A DNA stretch of 7,831 nucleotides, from the NCBI GenBank assembly GCA_030066475.1, contig JASJBO010000347.1, positions 1 to 7,831 on the forward strand. Reading direction: 5' to 3'. Below, in pieces: positions 6,449 to 7,831 of the stretch. The notes below the pieces were generated by a model, which did no database searches, was not told the DNA's origin, and saw only the letters and a list, made by a program, of their open reading frames with translations. Each line of letters opens with the position of its first letter. Within the stretch, counting starts at the first letter, position 1. Position numbers and translations under genes: made by a program. This DNA is from Myxococcota bacterium. GTDB taxonomy: Bacteria; Myxococcota_A; UBA9160; PR03.

Positions 6449-7831
6449 GCGATGGCGACGCGCTGCGCGCCGCGCAGCAGACGATGCGCCGCTTCCAGCA
6501 CGAGGTGCGCACGCCGCTCGGCCAGATCATCGGCTACAGCGAGCTGCTGACCGAGGAGCTCGAAGACCGCGGCCTGGAGGAGCTGGCGCCCGACCTCGAG
6601 CGCATCCGCAACGCGGCCCAGCGCCTGCTCGACCTGGTGGACGGCAAGCTCCGCGACGAGCGGTCCGCCGGCGCGCCCGAGCTGCCCGAGGTTCCCGAGG
6701 TGCGCGAGCGTGCGGACGCGCCGGCCGCGAGCGGCGACGCGGAGGGCGGGGAGGGCACTGCCGAGCCCGCGGCCCCGGTGGAGTCGGCGCGCATCCTGGT
6801 CGTGGACGACGACCCGCAGAACCGCGACCTGCTGGCGCGACGCCTGGAGCGACAGGGCTTCGAGGTCGAGACCGCGCGCGACGGCATCGACGGTCTGCGG
6901 CGCATCGAGAGCGGCGACCACCACCTGGTCATGCTCGACGTGATGATGCCGGGCATGAACGGGCTCGAGGTGCTCGAGCGCGTGCGCCGCACCCGCTCGA
7001 TGGCGGAGCTGCCGGTGATCCTGGCCACCGCCCTGGCCGAGACCGAGGACGCCGTCGAGGGCCTGGGCCGCGGGGCGAACGACTACGTCACCAAGCCCTT
7101 CGACTTCCCGATGGTCGTGGCCCGCGTGCGGACCCAGCTCGAAGCGAGCCGCGCGGCGCGCGAGGTGGCCGCGCTCGCGCGCCAGCTCGAGTTCCGCAAC
7201 AGCTTCATCCGCGAGGCGCTCGGGCGCGAGATTCCCGCCGAGCTGCTGGTCGAGCTGGCCGAGACGCCGGGCGCCCTCGATCTCGGCCACGAGCGGCGCA
7301 CCGTGACGGCGGTGGTGGCCGACGTGAAGGGGACGCGCCGCCTGGCCGAGTCGCTCAGCCCGGGCCAGTACGTGACCCTGCTCCGCAACACGCTCGGCGC
7401 GCTCGCTGCCGTCGTGGACCACCACGGCGGCAGCGTCGACACCATGGCGGGTGACTCGCTGGCGGCGACCTTCGGACTGCCGCATCCCACCGAGGAGGAC
7501 ACCGCCCGCGCCGCCGCCTGCGCGCTCGCCCTCCAGCTCGAGATGCAGGAGATCAACGAGCGCAACGCCACCGCGCAGCTCCCCGCCGTCGAGATCGGCG
7601 TCGGCGTCGCCACCGGCGAAGTGGTGGTGGGGGGCTTCGGCAGCGGCGAGGCGATGCGCTTCAAGGCGATCGGCGAGCCGCTTCCGCAGGCGGCGCAGAT
7701 CGAGGCCGGGGCCCGCTCCGGGGAGGTCTGGATCTGCGATGCGACCCGTGCCCGGCTCGGAGCGCTCGCCGAGCTCGACGAGCGGCGCGAGCTTGCGGGG
7801 CGCCCCCTGCACCGGCTGCTGGGGGTGGGGG
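6445..7831 (+). CDS. HisKA-like / receiver / class III cyclase-like protein (3' end beyond window)
   Basis: 462 codons are visible. A short HisKA-like helix pair comes first, FQHEVRTPLGQIIGYSELL (17-35, His19), with no HATPase domain behind it; then a Pro/Glu/Ala linker (about 75-113). A receiver domain follows (116-235) with acidic Asp121-123, phospho-acceptor Asp165 in MLDVMMPGM, Thr195 and Lys217 in TKPF, all intact. A helical linker (about 238-285) precedes a class III nucleotidyl cyclase domain (about 287 to the window end). Metal-binding Asp293 (VVADVKG) and Asp337 (MAGDSLAATFG) are kept. The position of the substrate Lys is Thr333, that of the purine-binding Asp is Glu411 (IGEPLPQAAQIE), and those of the transition-state Asn and Arg are Pro414 and Gln418, so normal adenylyl or guanylyl cyclase activity is doubtful. 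No membrane segment is visible. It is coupled by GTGA to the cNMP-binding transporter, which suggests a joint function. The start is fixed by GGGAG 7 nt upstream. Confidence 0.9.
   Translation, partial: MSDGDALRAAQQTMRRFQHEVRTPLGQIIGYSELLTEELEDRGLEELAPDLERIRNAAQRLLDLVDGKLRDERSAGAPELPEVPEVRERADAPAASGDAEGGEGTAEPAAPVESARILVVDDDPQNRDLLARRLERQGFEVETARDGIDGLRRIESGDHHLVMLDVMMPGMNGLEVLERVRRTRSMAELPVILATALAETEDAVEGLGRGANDYVTKPFDFPMVVARVRTQLEASRAAREVAALARQLEFRNSFIREALGREIPAELLVELAETPGALDLGHERRTVTAVVADVKGTRRLAESLSPGQYVTLLRNTLGALAAVVDHHGGSVDTMAGDSLAATFGLPHPTEEDTARAAACALALQLEMQEINERNATAQLPAVEIGVGVATGEVVVGGFGSGEAMRFKAIGEPLPQAAQIEAGARSGEVWICDATRARLGALAELDERRELAGRPLHRLLGVG

Noticed and set aside
6124..7812. 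562-codon open frame on the minus strand
   Set aside because: It is antisense to the cNMP domain and the receiver-cyclase gene, has an Arg/His/Ala-rich composition with no recognisable motif, and is explained by high GC.

Overview
The window is very GC-rich DNA, with G or C at nearly every third codon position. It is densely coded by two divergent operons that start from one short spacer (3179-3244) and run off opposite ends. The gene content, base composition and transporter-HEAT-cyclic-nucleotide fusion suggest a high-GC deltaproteobacterial-type organism (Myxococcota or relatives). This is an inference from style, not a proven placement.

Left half, minus strand, read from 3178 down to 1: a complete stressosome signalling cassette in the order rsbR-rsbS-rsbT-rsbX, followed by a histidine kinase cut by the window edge. 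RsbR carries an N-terminal sensor-globin domain with the expected proximal His and distal Tyr for haem, so the input is probably O2 or another diatomic gas. RsbS has an unusual acidic Pro/Ala/Glu tail. RsbT is an intact HATPase-type switch kinase. RsbX is an SpoIIE/PP2C-type phosphatase. The next gene begins with a degenerate RsbT-like domain fused through a coiled coil to a HisKA domain. Start/stop overlaps (ATGA, GTGA, 10 bp) show tight translational coupling. No sigma factor, RsbV or RsbW is present, so the likely output is the kinase rather than a sigma-B-type partner switch.

Right half, plus strand, 3245 to the end: a 1067-residue fusion of an MFS/nucleotide-transporter-like (NTT/Npt-type) membrane domain, a long HEAT-like alpha-helical region and a C-terminal cyclic-nucleotide-binding domain. 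It overlaps by GTGA with a gene encoding HisKA-like helix, receiver and class III cyclase-like domains (C-terminus off the window). The cyclase domain keeps both metal-binding Asp residues but has lost the substrate-selecting Lys/Asp pair and the transition-state Asn/Arg pair, so it is probably a pseudo-cyclase or a divergent enzyme.

Working model (inference): a gas-sensing stressosome releases RsbT, which acts on the histidine-kinase branch. A phosphorelay could reach the receiver-cyclase protein, whose partner gene encodes a cyclic-nucleotide-binding transporter. The 66-bp spacer contains a strong inverted repeat (11-bp arms, one G-T mismatch, 6-nt centre) that may be a shared operator. No tRNA, rRNA, CRISPR, insertion sequence or terminator was seen; both operons continue past the window.
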